Assembly: GCF_027922365.1 (NCBI RefSeq)
Contig: NZ_BSFN01000025.1
Span: 1 to 49,016, forward strand
DNA: 49,016 bases
Source of the DNA: Pseudomonas turukhanskensis
Lineage (GTDB): Bacteria; Pseudomonadota; Gammaproteobacteria; Pseudomonadales; Pseudomonadaceae
Reading direction: 5' to 3'
Shown one piece after another: positions 1 through 8,530 of this stretch (position 1 is its first letter; every line of letters begins with the position of its first letter). The position numbers and the translations under genes are program-made. Below the pieces are notes generated by a model. It did not search any database and had not been told where the DNA came from. It saw only the letters and a list, made by a program, of their open reading frames with translations.

Positions 1-640
1 TCGTTACATCGCCGCTCCGGGGGCACGCCACGACGGGCCGTCCCTGGCCCATCGTGCCTCTCGCGGCATCCATGCCGCTCAACCCCCTCCACGACGATTC
101 CACTCGGCCTGCGCTCAAGGGGCGGGTAGATCAAGATCAAAAGCAGATCAAAAGCCCCTCGCCTAGCCGGCCGCCCCCAGCCCTCTCCCGCAAGCGGGAG
201 AGGGCTGGGGGAGAGGGGCCGTTGATTTGGCTTTTGATCTACCGCTTGTGATCTACCCGCCCCTTGAGCGCCAGGCCGAGTGGAGTCGTCGCGTAAGGGG
301 TCGTAGCGGCCGGGAGCCGCGCAGAGGGATGGGGCCATGGATGGCCCTCAGCCCGGCCCCTGGAGCAACGGCGGAGGGAGGGAACCCGGAGCGCAGCGTA
401 GGGCCCAGGTAGGGGCAAGCGCTTTTGGTTACTTTTCTGGCGATTGAGAAAAGTGACTCGCGCGTAAGGCGCGAAACAAAACGTTCAGCGCACGCGATAA
501 CGCAGAAAAACAACAGTCGCCTGGCAAACCGCAAGGTGCGCGAAGCACACCCTACAAAAGCCCCGCGCGTAAGGCGCGAAACAAAACGCCCAGCACACAC
601 GCCATGGAATGTTTCCACCCCATAAGCGCAGCAACCCTGC
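1..640. repeat. Long composite intergenic repeat, copy A (continues left of window)
   Basis: Non-coding dispersed repeat. Bases 60-130 are an imperfect inverted copy of 240-310 (shared block: GATCTACCCGCCCCTTGAGC followed by a GGCCGAGTGGA-type segment). Between them is a near-perfect palindrome at 174-211 (AGCCCTCTCCCGC / GCGGGAGAGGGCT). The right part, 300-600, carries CGCGCGTAAGGCGCGAAAC twice (about 460 and 568). The same blocks recur at 31935-32415 and 38095-38815. Short open frames here on both strands are translations of the repeat, not genes. Confidence 0.8.
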
Positions 641-749
641 GCGCCAAGGTCGCGAAACCGACCTCTATCCCCCAAGGGATATATACGCCCCCAAACCCCC
701 ATTGCTAGTTTCGCTCCACGAGCACAAGAACCAGAACAAGGGGCGAGCG

Positions 750-1868
750 GTGAGCGATTCCAGCCAAGCAGTCGATATCGAGTTCCGTCAGGTGGTCAAG
801 CGCTACGGCGCCACCCCGGCGGTCAACGGTGTGAGCTTCCAGGTGCGCCGCGGCGCGTTCCATTCGTTTCTCGGCAGCTCAGGCTGCGGCAAAACCACCA
901 CCTTGCGCATGATCGCCGGCTTCGAACAGCCGTGCGAAGGGGAGGTGTTGCTGGCCGGCCGTTCGGTGGCTGGCGTGCCGGCGTTTCAGCGGCCCGTCAA
1001 CATGGTGTTCCAAAGCTATGCGTTGTTCCCGCACTTGAGTGTGGCCGACAACATCGCTTACGGCCTGCGCTACCAAACCCCGCGCCCGGACAAAAAAGAA
1101 CAACGCCGCCTGGCCGACGAAGCGCTGGAAATGGTGCGCCTCAGTGGCTACGGCCACCGCAAGCCGAGCGAGCTTTCCGGTGGCCAGCAGCAGCGGGTGG
1201 CCCTGGCCCGCGCGTTGGTGAACAAGCCCACCGTGCTGCTGCTCGACGAACCGCTGGCCGCCTTGGACCGCAAGCTGCGCAAGGAAATGCAGTCCGAACT
1301 GCTGCGCTTGCAGCGTGAGGTCGGCATCACCTTTGTACTGGTCACCCACGACCAGGAAGAAGCGCTGTCCATGAGCGACAGCATCAGCGTGATGCAAGAC
1401 GGCTTGATTGTTCAGACCGCCACCCCCGAACAGCTCTATGAAACCCCCGCCAGCCGCTACGTGGCTGACTTTATTGGTGAGTCCAACCTGTTCAACGGAA
1501 CCGTGCGCCGCATCGAGGGCAACAGCGTGGTGCTGGAAACGCCACAGGGCCTGCAATTGAGCAGCCCGCGCAGCCCCACTGGCCTGGCTTTGAGCCCGCA
1601 GGTGCAAGGCTGCATCGCCGTGCGCCCGGAGTTGATCAGCATCGGCGCGGCCAACTCGCCGCTGGGCCGCGAAGTAACGCTCGATGGCCAAGTGGAAGAC
1701 CGCATTTACCTCGGCAACCTCACCGAGTACCGCGTTCGTACCGAACCCTTCGGCATCGTGTGTGTGCGCGTGCCTCGGGTGCGGGAGCACAACCAGGCGA
1801 GCTTTGAACACGGCGCCGCCGTGCAGATCGGCTGGGACCAGGCCAATGGTCTGGCGATGGGCCTTTGA
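750..1868 (+). CDS. Polyamine-type ABC transporter ATP-binding protein (PotA-like)
   Basis: Cytoplasmic ATPase of an importer for spermidine/putrescine-like substrates, 372 aa. Visible in order: Walker A GSSGCGKTT (residues 42-50), Q-loop VFQSY (about 86-90), signature LSGGQQQR (142-149), Walker B VLLLDEP (162-168), H-loop VTHDQEEAL (198-206), and a C-terminal TOBE-like regulatory region as in PotA/MalK-type ATPases. The open frame extends to 609, but that part is repeat DNA. The GTG at 750 is preferred because AAGGGG sits 6-7 bases before it and the protein then starts directly at the ABC fold. First gene of an operon with the binding protein, two permeases and an aldehyde dehydrogenase. The exact substrate cannot be read from sequence. 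Confidence 0.93.
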   Translation: MSDSSQAVDIEFRQVVKRYGATPAVNGVSFQVRRGAFHSFLGSSGCGKTTTLRMIAGFEQPCEGEVLLAGRSVAGVPAFQRPVNMVFQSYALFPHLSVADNIAYGLRYQTPRPDKKEQRRLADEALEMVRLSGYGHRKPSELSGGQQQRVALARALVNKPTVLLLDEPLAALDRKLRKEMQSELLRLQREVGITFVLVTHDQEEALSMSDSISVMQDGLIVQTATPEQLYETPASRYVADFIGESNLFNGTVRRIEGNSVVLETPQGLQLSSPRSPTGLALSPQVQGCIAVRPELISIGAANSPLGREVTLDGQVEDRIYLGNLTEYRVRTEPFGIVCVRVPRVREHNQASFEHGAAVQIGWDQANGLAMGL

Positions 1869-1931
1869 CAGGCAGCGCAGTTCGGCAAGTACACCCATAA
1901 CTCACCGACACGTTTAAGGGGATCACGCGAA

Positions 1932-3074
1932 ATGGACAAAAAAGACTTCATCAAAACCATGCGTAGCTGGCAGAACGGCTCCATCACCCGCCGCGACTTT
2001 CTCGGCCGTACGGGCCTGGGGGTAGCAGCCGCCGTCGTCGCCACCAATATGCCCGGCATCCTGACCAGCCAGGCCTTCGGCGCCGACAAGGGCTCGATTG
2101 GCGACCGCGTGGCCATCGCCACCTGGCCCAACTACCACAACCCCGCCAACCTCGAAGCCTTCGCTAGCCAGACCGGCGCCAAGGTACAGATGAGCGTGTT
2201 CGGTTCCAATGAAGAAATGCTCGCCAAGCTGCAGGCCGGCGGAAGTGGTTGGGATGTGTTCGTGCCCACCAATTACACCATCAGCACCTACGTGGAGCTG
2301 GGCCTGATCGAGCCGCTGGACCTCACGCGCCTGTCCAACTTCGACCCCAACGCCTACGAAAAACGCTTTATGGAACAGGGCATCGTCAACGGCAAGGTGT
2401 ACGCCGTGCCGAAGAACTGGGGCACCACCGGCTTTGTGTACGACAGCAAGAAAATCGCCGGCAAACCGGCCAGTTGGAAAGAGTTCTGGGACCTGGCCAA
2501 AGGTCCGGCCACCGGCCGCGTCATGGTGCACGACTACCAGCTCACCGCCATCGGCAACGCCCTGAAATCCTTCGGCTACAGCTTCAACTCGCTGGATGAA
2601 AAAGAACTGGCCGATGCCGAGAAACTGCTGATCGAAGTGAAGCCACACCTGTTCGCCATCAACTCCGACTACCAGCCGAGCATGCGCAGCGGCGATGCCT
2701 GGATGTCCATGTGCTGGACCGGCGATGGCTCGCAATTGCACCGCGATCTGCCCAACCTGGAGTTCACCCTGGGCAAGGAAGGTGGCGAATTGTGGAGCGA
2801 CTTCTTTGCCATTCCCAAAGACGCCGAACACCGCGATGCGGCGTATGCGTTTATCAACTTCCTGCTCAACCCGCAGGTAAACAAGCTGGAAGTGGAAGCG
2901 CACGGCTACCCGAGCGGCGATAAACGCGTGGATGCGCTGCTGCCCAAGGCCATGCTCAACGACCCGATCATGTACCCGGCGGCGGAATTGCTCAGCACGC
3001 TTGAGTTCGGTGCCGCGGCGACCCTAACCAGCCCGGTGCGAGCGGAGTTGATGGCGCGGTTTAAAGCCGCGTAA
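1932..3074 (+). CDS. Polyamine-type ABC transporter periplasmic binding protein, Tat-exported (PotD-like)
   Basis: Extracellular solute-binding protein of the PotD/PotF group, 380 aa, which captures the substrate in the periplasm and delivers it to the permeases at 3221-4952. The N-terminus has a twin-arginine motif TRRDFLG (residues 19-25) followed by a hydrophobic stretch (GLGVAAAVVATNM), so export is probably by the Tat system in folded form. Internal blocks such as ATWPNYHNP and FVPTNYTI are typical of this family. AAGGGG lies 10 bases before the ATG. Sixty-three bases separate it from the ATPase gene; about 146 bases including a palindromic repeat separate it from the first permease. Confidence 0.92.
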   Translation: MDKKDFIKTMRSWQNGSITRRDFLGRTGLGVAAAVVATNMPGILTSQAFGADKGSIGDRVAIATWPNYHNPANLEAFASQTGAKVQMSVFGSNEEMLAKLQAGGSGWDVFVPTNYTISTYVELGLIEPLDLTRLSNFDPNAYEKRFMEQGIVNGKVYAVPKNWGTTGFVYDSKKIAGKPASWKEFWDLAKGPATGRVMVHDYQLTAIGNALKSFGYSFNSLDEKELADAEKLLIEVKPHLFAINSDYQPSMRSGDAWMSMCWTGDGSQLHRDLPNLEFTLGKEGGELWSDFFAIPKDAEHRDAAYAFINFLLNPQVNKLEVEAHGYPSGDKRVDALLPKAMLNDPIMYPAAELLSTLEFGAAATLTSPVRAELMARFKAA

Positions 3075-3220
3075 GCCACCACGGTCCGTCCCCTCTGCCC
3101 GCGTGCGGGAGAGGGCTAGGGTGAGGGTTTTGCTGTTAAAGGCCCCTCATCCCCAACCCTCTCCCGGAGGGAGAGGGGGCAAACCGCGTGAGATTTGAAA
3201 CTATGCCCAAGGATTCCCCC
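3075..3220. repeat. Palindromic repeat after the binding-protein gene
   Basis: Two facing copies of the CCCTCTCCC/GGGAGAGGG element (about 3089-3130 and 3145-3180: GCGGGAGAGGGCTAGGGTGAGGG facing CCCCTCATCCCCAACCCTCTCCC). Transcribed RNA would form strong hairpins between the binding-protein and permease cistrons. The same element family occurs at 174-211, 25560-25672, 31940-32055 and 38300-38525. A ribosome-binding site for the next gene (AAGGA, 3208-3212) lies just outside it. Confidence 0.75.
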
Positions 3221-4129
3221 ATGAACATAGCCGTTAGCGCACCGCTGCCTGCGGTGGCTGCCGCTGCGCCGGCCAAGGCGCACGGCCTCGGCCGGCGTAT
3301 CACCTGGCTGCTGCTGTTGCCTTCAACCCTGTGGTTTGTACTGCTGCTGTTGATGCCGCTGGTGGTCATCCTGCTGTTCAGCCTGGGTGAGCGCAGCGCG
3401 GTGGGTGGTTACAGCCCGGCCTTCACTTTCGCCAATTACCTCAACCTGGCCTCTCGCGCCGCGGCGTTCAGCAACACCCTGGTGCTGGCCCCGCTGGGTA
3501 CATTGGTGTGCCTGCTGGCGGCATACCCGCTGGCGTATTTCCTCGCGGTAAAGGTGCAGCGTAACCGCTCGTTGCTGCTAACCCTGGTGATCGTGCCGTT
3601 CTGGACCAGCTTTCTGATCCGCACCTACGCCTGGATTTTTATCCTCAGCGGCAAGGGCATTCCCGCGCTGCTGGCCAGCCTGGGGCTGGACGATGTGCGC
3701 CTGATCAACACCCCCACGGCGGTGCTGATCGGCATCGTCTACGGCTACCTGCCGCTGATGGTGTTTCCGATTTTTGTCAGCCTGGAGAAGCTCGATAAGC
3801 GGCTGCTGGAGGCCTCCCATGATCTGGGCGCCGGCGCTTTCGAAACCTTCCGCCGGGTAACCCTGCCGCTGTCGGCACCGGGGGTAATCACCGGCGTGAT
3901 GCTGGTGTTCATTCTGCTGATGGGCGAGTTTCTGATTCCGGCCATTCTCGGTGGCGGCAAGGTGTTCTTTGTTGGTAACGCGCTGGTCGATCTCTTTCTG
4001 CAATCGCGCAACTGGCCATTCGGCAGCGCGGTAGCCATGACCCTGGTGGCGATGATGCTGGCGATCATCGCGGTGTATCTGAAACTGGTGGCGCGCTTCG
4101 GCGGCCGCCAGCAAGACGGGATGCTTTGA
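3221..4129 (+). CDS. Polyamine-type ABC transporter permease (PotB-like)
   Basis: Inner-membrane permease subunit, 302 aa with about six hydrophobic segments; the first follows a charged HGLGRRITW stretch. It carries the cytoplasmic EAA loop typical of binding-protein-dependent permeases (EASHDLGAGAFETFRRVTLP), the contact site for the ATPase. The frame is open from GTG 3188 and an ATG at 3203, but ATG 3221 is the best start because AAGGA (3208-3212) is 8 bases upstream. The next permease begins one base after the stop codon, so the two are translationally coupled. Together they form the heterodimeric channel of the importer. Confidence 0.92.
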   Translation: MNIAVSAPLPAVAAAAPAKAHGLGRRITWLLLLPSTLWFVLLLLMPLVVILLFSLGERSAVGGYSPAFTFANYLNLASRAAAFSNTLVLAPLGTLVCLLAAYPLAYFLAVKVQRNRSLLLTLVIVPFWTSFLIRTYAWIFILSGKGIPALLASLGLDDVRLINTPTAVLIGIVYGYLPLMVFPIFVSLEKLDKRLLEASHDLGAGAFETFRRVTLPLSAPGVITGVMLVFILLMGEFLIPAILGGGKVFFVGNALVDLFLQSRNWPFGSAVAMTLVAMMLAIIAVYLKLVARFGGRQQDGML

Positions 4130-4130
4130 G

Positions 4131-4952
4131 ATGAACGACAAGGCCCTGTGGCTACGAAGCTACTCCACGTCGGTGTACCTGTTTCTGTATGCGCCCATCG
4201 CGCTGATCATGCTGTTCAGCTTCAACGCCGGGCGCAGCGGTTTGTCATTCGAGTGCTGTTCCACGCAGTGGTTTGGCCGCGCCTTCGACAACCCGTTCAT
4301 CATGGAAGCGCTGGGCAACAGCGCGCTGATCGCGCTGTGCTCGGCGCTGCTGGCCACCCTGTTCGGCACCCTGGCGGTGTTCGGGTTGCAGCGGGTGGGC
4401 GGGCGCGTGCGGATGCTGTTCGATGCGCTGACCTACTGCGCGATCATCGTGCCGGGCATCGTAATCGGCATTGCCACACTGATCGCTTTTATCACCTTGT
4501 TCGACCTGTTCAACCCGCTGCTGGCCGCGCTGGACATGGGCATTCCCAAACTGCGCATGGGCTTTTTCACCGTGATTGCCGCGCACTCACTGTTCACCAT
4601 GGCGCTGGTGATGGTGATTGTGCGAACCCGGGTAGATGCCTTGGACAAGGCGTTGCTGGAGGCGTCCGCCGACCTGTATGCGCCGCCGCTGGACACCTTC
4701 TGGCGGGTAATCCTGCCGCAGATTGCGCCGGCGATTCTGGCCGGGTTTCTGCTGGCGTTCACCTTCAGCTTTGACGATTTCATCATCGCGTTTTTTGTGG
4801 CCGGCTCGGAGTCGACGTTGCCGATCTACATCTTCTCGTCGATCCGCCGCGGCATCACGCCGGAGATCAATGCCATATCCACCGTGATCATCCTCGCCTC
4901 GCTGGCGTTGCTGTTCACCTCCCGTTATCTGCAGGGCCGTCGGGCCGCGTAA
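4131..4952 (+). CDS. Polyamine-type ABC transporter permease (PotC-like)
   Basis: Second inner-membrane permease subunit, 273 aa with about six membrane segments. The EAA loop is EASADLYAPPLDTFWRVILP, followed by the conserved AFTFSFDDFIIAFFV segment seen in PotC/PotI-type subunits. The start codon follows the PotB-like stop by one base (TGAGATG), implying coupled translation and one-to-one subunit supply. The aldehyde dehydrogenase gene follows after 25 bases. Confidence 0.92.
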   Translation: MNDKALWLRSYSTSVYLFLYAPIALIMLFSFNAGRSGLSFECCSTQWFGRAFDNPFIMEALGNSALIALCSALLATLFGTLAVFGLQRVGGRVRMLFDALTYCAIIVPGIVIGIATLIAFITLFDLFNPLLAALDMGIPKLRMGFFTVIAAHSLFTMALVMVIVRTRVDALDKALLEASADLYAPPLDTFWRVILPQIAPAILAGFLLAFTFSFDDFIIAFFVAGSESTLPIYIFSSIRRGITPEINAISTVIILASLALLFTSRYLQGRRAA

Positions 4953-4977
4953 GCCCGGCCTGCCAAGGAGAGATGCG

Positions 4978-6450
4978 ATGCGCGATCAGCTGTATATCAA
5001 CGGGCAGTGGGTAAACCCGGACCTGGGCGGGTATTTCGAAACCCTCGACCCTGCCACCGAAGAGGTGATTCAGCGCGTGCCAGCCGGCAGCGAAGAGGAT
5101 ATCGACCACGCCGTGCGTGCGGCGCGGCGGGCCTTCGATAATGGCTGGGGGCAAAGCAGCGGCGCAGAGCGTGCCGACTGGCTGGAAGCGCTCGCCACGG
5201 AACTGGAAGGCCGCCAGGACGCCCTGGCCCTGCTGGAGGTGCGCGACAACGGCAAGCCACTGCCCGAGGCGCAGTGGGACATTGGTGATGCCATCGGTTG
5301 CTTTCGCTACTACGCCGAACTGGCGCGCGAGCTCGATCAGCAACAGAACGAACCACTGGCGTTGCCGGACGAGCGCTTTCGCTGTCATATCCGCCGCGAG
5401 CCCATTGGTGTGGCGGGGCAGATTATTCCGTGGAACTACCCGTTGCTGATGGCTTCATGGAAGGTCGCCCCGGCCTTGGCGGCGGGTGCCACGGTGGTGC
5501 TCAAACCTTCCGAGCTTACGCCACTCACTGCGCTGGAACTGGCCGCGGCGGCAGACACGATCGGCCTGCCGGCGGGGGTGCTGAATATTGTCACCGGCCT
5601 TGGCGCCGATGCCGGCAGCCCGTTAAGCCAACACCCGCAAGTGGACAAGCTGGCCTTCACCGGCAGCGTGCCGACCGGGGCAAAAATCATGTCGGCGGCG
5701 GCTGCCGATATCAAAAACATCAGCCTGGAGTTGGGCGGCAAGTCGGCGTTTATCGTGTTCGACGATGCCGATATCGACGCTGCTGTGGAATGGATTCTGT
5801 TCGGTATTTTCTGGAACCAGGGCCAGGTATGCAGCGCCACCTCGCGGTTGCTGGTGCAGCAGGGTATTGCCAGCAAACTGCTGGAGCGGCTGGTGGAAGC
5901 GGCGCGGGCGATTACCATCGGCAGCGGCCTGGAGCAGGGCGTGTTGCTCGGACCGTTGGTAAGCAAAGGGCAGCTGGAAAAGGTGCTCGGCTTTGTTGAG
6001 CAGGCCACCCGCAGCGGCGCCAGATTGCTCACCGGCGGCAAACGGCCGGCGCATCTGGAACGCGGCTACTTTATCGAGCCGACCATCTTCGATGAGCCGG
6101 CCGAGAACAGCATTATCTGGCGCGAAGAAGTGTTCGGCCCGCTGCTGTGTGTCAAACGTTTCAACACCGAAGAAGACGCCATCCGCATGGCCAACGCCAG
6201 CCGCTTCGGCCTTGCTGGCGCGGTGATGAGCGCCGACCCGCAGCGCGCCACACGGGTAGCCAATGGGCTGCGCGCCGGGATTGTCTGGGTGAACTGCTCG
6301 CAACCCACCTTCAACCAGGCGCCGTGGGGCGGCATGAAGCAGAGCGGCATCGGCCGCGAGCTGGGGCGTTGGGGGCTGGATAACTATCTGGAAGTGAAGC
6401 AGGTGACGGAGTACATCGGTACCGAGCCGTGGGGGTGGTACTTGAAGTAA
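4978..6450 (+). CDS. NAD(P)-dependent aldehyde dehydrogenase
   Basis: Oxidises an aldehyde to its acid, 490 aa, the usual ALDH length. Visible: substrate/cofactor motif PWNYP (151-155), FTGSVPTG (228-235), the general base E251 in ELGGK, and the nucleophile C285 in NQGQVCSATSR. Strong ribosome-binding site AAGGAGAG about 7 bases before the ATG. It is the last gene of the importer operon. From family knowledge, polyamine catabolism produces aminoaldehydes (4-aminobutyraldehyde, 3-aminopropionaldehyde) that such enzymes oxidise, so coupling of uptake and aldehyde removal is a reasonable inference. Betaine-aldehyde-like substrates are an alternative. Confidence 0.92.
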   Translation: MRDQLYINGQWVNPDLGGYFETLDPATEEVIQRVPAGSEEDIDHAVRAARRAFDNGWGQSSGAERADWLEALATELEGRQDALALLEVRDNGKPLPEAQWDIGDAIGCFRYYAELARELDQQQNEPLALPDERFRCHIRREPIGVAGQIIPWNYPLLMASWKVAPALAAGATVVLKPSELTPLTALELAAAADTIGLPAGVLNIVTGLGADAGSPLSQHPQVDKLAFTGSVPTGAKIMSAAAADIKNISLELGGKSAFIVFDDADIDAAVEWILFGIFWNQGQVCSATSRLLVQQGIASKLLERLVEAARAITIGSGLEQGVLLGPLVSKGQLEKVLGFVEQATRSGARLLTGGKRPAHLERGYFIEPTIFDEPAENSIIWREEVFGPLLCVKRFNTEEDAIRMANASRFGLAGAVMSADPQRATRVANGLRAGIVWVNCSQPTFNQAPWGGMKQSGIGRELGRWGLDNYLEVKQVTEYIGTEPWGWYLK

Positions 6451-6468
6451 TCGGGGTGGCCTAAACGC

Positions 6469-6529
6469 ATCGAGGCTGAAACCTCTCCTGCAGGGCAGAG
6501 CTCTTGGGTAGGAGAGGCTTTAGCATCGA
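6469..6529. terminator. Terminator-like hairpin repeat (family H, copy 1)
   Basis: Inverted repeat ATCGAGGCTGAAACCTCTCC ... GGAGAGGCTTTAGCATCGA between the convergent aldehyde dehydrogenase and acetyltransferase genes. It belongs to a short repeat family with copies at 10011, 21971 and a half copy at 41146. It has no long T-run, so it is terminator-like rather than a classical intrinsic terminator. Confidence 0.6.
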
Positions 6530-6538
6530 GCTGTTGCA

Positions 6539-7135
6539 CTAGGAACGTTCCATATAGATGTGATCCGGCACTCCAGCCAACGTCGAAACCCGCTGCACCA
6601 CCACACGAAACCCCAGCCGCTCATACAACGCCTGCGCCAACGGATTTTCCGCCGACACATCCAGCGCCGCCTTGGGCAACCCACGGGCACAGCCCAGTTT
6701 CAGAAAGTAGTCAATCAACTGGCTGCCAATGCCCTGGCCCGTCAGCCCGGTTTGCACGCCAAGGTGAGCAAGGTAGTTCAGGCCCTTTTTCGGCGGCTTG
6801 ATCAGGTGCTCCATCTGCAAGCCCCTGCGGATGACACCGACCGAACTCCATAGCCCGTAGAACCGCAGAATCTGCCAGGTGGCCGCGAGCATATTGCGCA
6901 GGTTGGCATCGGCGCTGATGAGGGTTCCGGCCACCACCACCCGGCCATGTTGTTCACCGACCCAATGCTGGCGATGACTAAATTGTCCCTGCGTGCCGAC
7001 AAACGCTTGGCGCAGAAAATCCTGCACGCGGTCGGCGCCAAATACGTAGTTGAAGGCGGCAGGGCCAGAGCTGTAGATGAGCGGAACTGCGGCGTCGACA
7101 TCATCGGCGCGGGCGGGGCGAAAGGTCAGGGACAT
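6539..7135 (-). CDS. GNAT-family N-acetyltransferase
   Basis: Predicted acetyl-CoA-dependent acetyltransferase, 198 aa. The acetyl-CoA binding signature is GLTGQGIGSQLI (about 130-141, the Q/R-x-x-G-x-G/A type), and LYERLGF near the C-terminus is the usual final GNAT block. The substrate is unknown. It stands alone, convergent with the aldehyde dehydrogenase operon and about 65 bases downstream of the next leftward gene, with which it could be co-transcribed. ORFs on the other strand here are shadows. Confidence 0.88.
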   Translation of the reverse strand: MSLTFRPARADDVDAAVPLIYSSGPAAFNYVFGADRVQDFLRQAFVGTQGQFSHRQHWVGEQHGRVVVAGTLISADANLRNMLAATWQILRFYGLWSSVGVIRRGLQMEHLIKPPKKGLNYLAHLGVQTGLTGQGIGSQLIDYFLKLGCARGLPKAALDVSAENPLAQALYERLGFRVVVQRVSTLAGVPDHIYMERS

Positions 7136-7200
7136 GGCGGCCTCGTGCAGGCGGGGAGAGGGATGAATCTAGCACGATGGTTCCAGTATTTGGCAGGGGC

Positions 7201-8433
7201 TTATTGCAGCCAGTCGAGCACACCCAAACCGGCCGCACGGCCGCTGGCAAAACAGGCGGTGAGCAGGTAACCACCGGTGGGTGCTTCCCAGTCGAGCATT
7301 TCGCCGGCGCAGAACACACCGGGCAATTGCTGGAGCATCAGGTGGTTATCCATAGCCTCGAAGGGCACGCCGCCGGCGCTGCTGATGGCTTCATCCAGCG
7401 GGCGTGTGCGCACCAACGTTAGCGGCAGGGCTTTGATCGCCTTCGCGAGCAGCGCGGGGTCGCCAAAGGTGGCGGCGTCGGTGAGTTCACGCAGCAGGCC
7501 GGCACGCACGCCTTCCAAGCCAAGGGCGCTACGCAGGTGGTTGCTGATGGATTTGCTGCCGCGCGGTTTGTTCAGCAGGGCCAGCACCTGCGCGGGGCTT
7601 TTGTGGGGCAACAAATCCAGGTGCACGATGGCGCTGCCGTGTTCGCTGATGGTGTCGCGGATCGGCGCCGACAAGGCGTACACCAGGCTTCCTTCCACTC
7701 CTTGTGTGGTGACCACAAATTCGCCCAAACGCGGCGCCGCACCCCGGAGAGAAATCGCACAGGATTTCACCGGCGCACCGGCAAACTTGTCGGCGAACAC
7801 GGCGCTCCAGCCTGCCACTTCAAACCCGCAATTGCTCGGTTGCAGGGGCGCCAGCGCAACGCCACGTTCAGCCAGCAGCGCTTGCCAGGCACCGTCGGAG
7901 CCCAGCCTTGCCCAACTGCCACCGCCGAGGGCCAACACCACGGCGCGGGCTGCAATCGCCTGTTCGCCCTCTATGCCGGCAATGCGCAAACGACCATCCG
8001 CGTGCCAGCCTAGCCAGCGCTGACGGGTGTGAATAACCACACCATGCTCACGCAGGCGCTTGAGCCAGGCGCGCAGTAGCGGCGCGGCTTTCATATCAGA
8101 GGGGAAGACGCGGCCGGAGGTGCCGATAAAGGTGTCGATACCCAGCCCGTGAATCCAGGTGCGCAACTGCTCAGCATCAAAATCCTGCAGCAGGGTTGCG
8201 ATCTCATCGGCACGTTTGCCGTAGCGGCCGATAAACGCCGGCTTGGCTTCGCTGTGGGTGATATTCATGCCGCCGACGCCGGCCAGCAGAAACTTGCGCC
8301 CCACCGAGGGCATGGCATCGAACAGCTCAACCTTTACCCCGGCCAGCGCCAGCACTTCGGCGGCCATCAGGCCGGCGGGACCGCCGCCGATAATCACGAC
8401 GGGCAAGGGCGAGGTGGGGCTGGCTACGGACAT
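7201..8433 (-). CDS. BaiN/HI0933-like FAD-dependent flavoprotein (TIGR03862-type)
   Basis: Flavoprotein of the NAD(P)/FAD-dependent oxidoreductase family, 410 aa. It begins with a Rossmann dinucleotide motif GGGPAG (16-21) and the family block GRKFLLAGVGGMNITHSE that follows it. A second FAD-contacting segment, VLALGGGSWARLGSDG, lies mid-protein, and the C-terminal FCAGEMLDWEAPTGGY block completes the family pattern. Reaction and partner are not known for this subgroup. It is divergent from the antiporter gene at 8531. Confidence 0.88.
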   Translation of the reverse strand: MSVASPTSPLPVVIIGGGPAGLMAAEVLALAGVKVELFDAMPSVGRKFLLAGVGGMNITHSEAKPAFIGRYGKRADEIATLLQDFDAEQLRTWIHGLGIDTFIGTSGRVFPSDMKAAPLLRAWLKRLREHGVVIHTRQRWLGWHADGRLRIAGIEGEQAIAARAVVLALGGGSWARLGSDGAWQALLAERGVALAPLQPSNCGFEVAGWSAVFADKFAGAPVKSCAISLRGAAPRLGEFVVTTQGVEGSLVYALSAPIRDTISEHGSAIVHLDLLPHKSPAQVLALLNKPRGSKSISNHLRSALGLEGVRAGLLRELTDAATFGDPALLAKAIKALPLTLVRTRPLDEAISSAGGVPFEAMDNHLMLQQLPGVFCAGEMLDWEAPTGGYLLTACFASGRAAGLGVLDWLQ

Positions 8434-8530
8434 GGTGGCGGGCTGCGGCTAAGGAGAGCGGCATTCTAACCGAGCTCGGCGCAAACGGCCGCTACACTGA
8501 CTGCCGACCAAGCCAACCAGGGAACGAACC

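Noticed and set aside
253..702. Open frames on the minus strand of repeat copy A, and similar ones at 38464-38862.
   Set aside because: Both are translations of the same dispersed repeat (shared RFVSRLTRE segment) with no start signal; repeats of this type often give spurious annotations.
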